A stretch of DNA of 64,000 nt from Heterotrichella gracilis. Lineage: Eukaryota > Sar > Xanthophyceae > Tribonematales > Xanthonemataceae. A program made the position numbers and the translations under genes. Under the pieces are notes generated by a model. It was not told the DNA's origin. It searched no databases and was given only the letters and a program-made list of their open reading frames with translations. Where the stretch lies: the NCBI GenBank assembly GCA_032358255.1, contig JAULBX010005887.1, forward strand, positions 1-64,000. The letters are read 5' to 3'. Shown in pieces: positions 61,986 to 64,000 of this stretch. Position 1 is the first letter of the stretch; each line of letters starts with the position of its first letter.

Positions 61986-63460
61986 GCGCTGAAACAGACT
62001 GGTGCTGAGCACAGGTACGGACCCCGCACCCTGCAGGCTGCACGACCTTCATGGCCACAAGGTTCTTGCTGAAGCCCAAGGCACGCGTGGTCAGCGTTGA
62101 GGAGAACCCAGCAGCCAATAAAGCTAGAACCTATTATTGCAGTGTCAGAACAAGGGTTGCAAGTTATAATGGCGTGGCGTCTTGAGGAAGGTGGGTGTAC
62201 ACAGAGTAGACGGTGCGAAGTGAGCTACTTGCGGCAAATAGCGTAGAAGCATGTGAATACCTTTTCTCAGGACATACAACGGGGTGAACATGCTAGCACT
62301 ATCTAGTCTCTATCTATATGGGTTCCCATGGCCACCGAGGTTTGTGATGCATGCATGTTGTGAAGTCTAGCACTCCTGCTGCAGGGTTTGAAGCGTTGCT
62401 ATCAGGGCAAGCACGCTGCAGGAGGCACCCTTGTCTGCTCACACTGTGGCGGAGTGCTGGCACTGAAGCGGCAGCAGGGAACAATGCGCCTAGAGTTTCT
62501 GAGTACGATTATTTTGCAGAAAGCATGCATATGTGACCATGCCGTACTGAAGTACTGGACAGGCACGCAGCTGCAATATTGCGCCAGGTTGTAGGTGTGA
62601 CGGTAATGAAGTGGCACTGTTTGTAACTAAAGCCGTCTTATAACGGTTTTAACGCCAGGACACGTCCGTGCAGGGGATGTGCAGTACCGTGATGCTCTGT
62701 GCTCTAGCAACGCACAGAGCCACTCAAGCGCGTCAACAGGTTGCTGAAACAGCTGGCCTGCAACACTAATACTCCTAGTATGAAGCTCTGCTCATAAACC
62801 CCACTCCAGCCCAAACTTTGGGCCTCCTTTACCCTTTACCCTCTCCACCAAGTACCCGCCGGCCCAGCCCACCCCATCCCACCCAGCGCCTCCATGGACC
62901 AGCAAGATCTAGATGAGCAGGCTAGTGCTCCCTCCCGCTTGCCCCGCCGCCTTGCTGCTCGCCAGCTGCCCGAACAGCAGAAAGCTGCCTGCTGCACTCC
63001 TCCCTTTCTGGTCCTCAACCCCAACCTGTGGGCAAGGTCAGCCATGTCACACACAGCCAGCTGTACGAGGGTTTGGGGGACTATTGTTGACCGACAAAAG
63101 TAGACCAAGTTGCAGTACATGCAGGGTGTGCATCTGTAGTATCTGCCTCCATCGCTAACCAGGTCCCAGGATGTGATGGCGTGCCTCCTGCCACCTGACA
63201 GCAGCTCATCCAGAAAATCTTGCTCACCCTCCACCCAATCTTTGAAGTCACGTTTGTGTCTGAGGTGCAGTTCCTGTTCTGTGCCGTCGTCGTCCACAGC
63301 CACAATGGTCTTACCAGGGCCTGGAGGCAAGCAGCAAAGTTGGCAACCACTGACTCTTTGGCAGTAGAGGGTTATGGCCCACAGCGTCGCACAGTGCAGC
63401 CCACGGTGTGGCAAGTGGGGGTGATGCAGGTTAAAACTATCCTTCAAGTTGTTTGCTCAC
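61986..63460. other. Region between the two SAM-like exons
   Basis: Contains the likely second exon of paralogue B (63320 downward) and, at about 62738-62878, a segment resembling 60648-60790 (ACTCCTAGTxTGxA, CTCTGCTCATA, AAACTTTGGG, GGCCCAGCCCACCCC). The matching segments lie on the 3' side of each SAM-like gene. Plus-strand frames at 62351-62594 are not supported as genes. Confidence 0.45.
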
Positions 63461-63794
63461 CAGCTGTTTCGAAACCCTCAAGTAAAGCTAGGCGCACAGC
63501 CGCACGATGGATGCCAACATCTGCCAGCAGGTCATAAGTGAGCGTGGGGATAAGGTCTTGTTTGGCGCCTGTGAAGCCCTCTGCCACAAGTACAGCCGTC
63601 ACCTCTGCCTTCTGCTCTTCACTGAGCAGGGTCATATACTTCTGCATGTACTGCCTGAGGGCTGCTGCTTCAGGAGTTGAGGTGGGAGCCTTGCTCTCCG
63701 ACTGGGCAGTGCTGGAGCTACCTTTGCTGCCTGCCTCAGCTGTGCATGCATGTGGCCCAGCGCTGGCGCTGAGCTTGCACGGCACACGCGCCAT
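62836..63794 (-). CDS. SAM-like domain protein, paralogue B
   Basis: Exon 1 is 63794-63461, from ATG (MARVPCKLSASAGPHACTAE, targeting-like) through MQKYMTLLSEEQKAEVTAVL and LTYDLLADVGIHRAAVRLAL to the donor CTG|GTGAGC. Exon 2 opens at 63320 after CTCCAG and reads TIVAVDDDGTEQELHLRHK, DFKDWVEGEQDFLDELLSGG, ITSWDLVSDGG. Phases agree. The 3' end is unsure: the frame stays open to 62836, but a further intron ending at 63036 (CCCACAG) would give a shorter end at 62919. The exon 2 segment is not recognised. The pair with paralogue A indicates a local gene duplication. Confidence 0.48.
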
Positions 63795-64000
63795 GCCAGG
63801 CCCAAGGCCTTCATGCTTCTGCAGCCTTTGAACGTCTATATGCAAGCATTGCCCTTCCTGCTCGCTTTGAAAAGGAAGGCATCACCTACATAGAAGTACT
63901 TGTGATGCTCTGAGCTGAGGTTTGATAAGCCGTAGACGTGACGCTGATTCTTATGAAGGTAGTGCACGCTGTTTTTCAACTATTGGAACGCAGCTTACAA

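Noticed and set aside
62351-62594. Plus-strand frames with a CxxC pair, possible zinc ribbon
   Set aside because: Only one CxxC is present and no partner exon keeps phase.

Overview
The window looks like nuclear DNA of a green alga (chlorophyte). The evidence is: GC-rich coding sequence with strong third-position G/C; many short introns with GT-AG borders and C-rich acceptor tracts; a plastid-type aspartate aminotransferase with a transit peptide; plant-type telomere-like motifs (TTTAGGG/CCCTAAA) scattered through introns; and TGTAA motifs downstream of the histone H1 stop. The species is not identifiable by eye. I spliced most genes by hand. For nine multi-exon genes the chosen exons keep frame from start to stop, which is the main support for those models; the transporter at 57896-59822 also keeps frame, but its 5' end is uncertain.

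Layout: (1) 280-1410, minus strand: 5' part of a secretory-pathway protein with a glycosyltransferase-like segment, running off the window. (2) 2543-6465 plus: SLC35D-type nucleotide-sugar transporter. (3) 7166-11990 plus: plastid aspartate aminotransferase. (4) 14159-15513 plus: linker histone H1. (5) 16524-24053 minus: very large XPF/MUS81-type ERCC4 nuclease. (6) 24847-31625 plus: helical-repeat plus WD40 protein. (7) 32928-33536 plus: intronless ARFRP1-type GTPase. (8) 34729-45204 minus: 19-exon PXA-PX-Nexin_C sorting nexin. (9) 46192-48426 plus: VASt-domain lipid-transfer protein, head-to-head with the nexin. (10) 48668-49342 plus: weak hypothetical ORF. (11) 50381-56561 plus: disordered/coiled-coil protein with a KEN motif. 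(12) 57896-59822 minus: EamA/SLC35G transporter. (13) 60318-61218 plus: candidate small gene. (14, 15) two related SAM-like genes on the minus strand.

The most unusual feature is a recurrent architecture. In at least six genes (transporter 2, aminotransferase, ERCC4 nuclease, WD40 gene, sorting nexin, KEN protein) the introns hold extra, decaying copies of the neighbouring exon's edge, often with its splice site. In most of these genes the copies are separated by degenerate TTTAGGG/CCCTAAA tracts. Several copies form ladders of 3-5 units. Some lie just past the stop codon, and telomere-like DNA has also become coding sequence in at least two proteins. Histone H1, ARFRP1 and the VASt gene lack this pattern, which gives an internal contrast.

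Functionally the window mixes Golgi/ER traffic and membrane lipid genes (nucleotide-sugar transporter, ARFRP1, sorting nexin, VASt, EamA) with nuclear genes (H1, ERCC4 nuclease, KEN protein). The nexin/VASt pair shares one intergenic region, and both encode proteins of membrane-contact-site lipid-transfer families.
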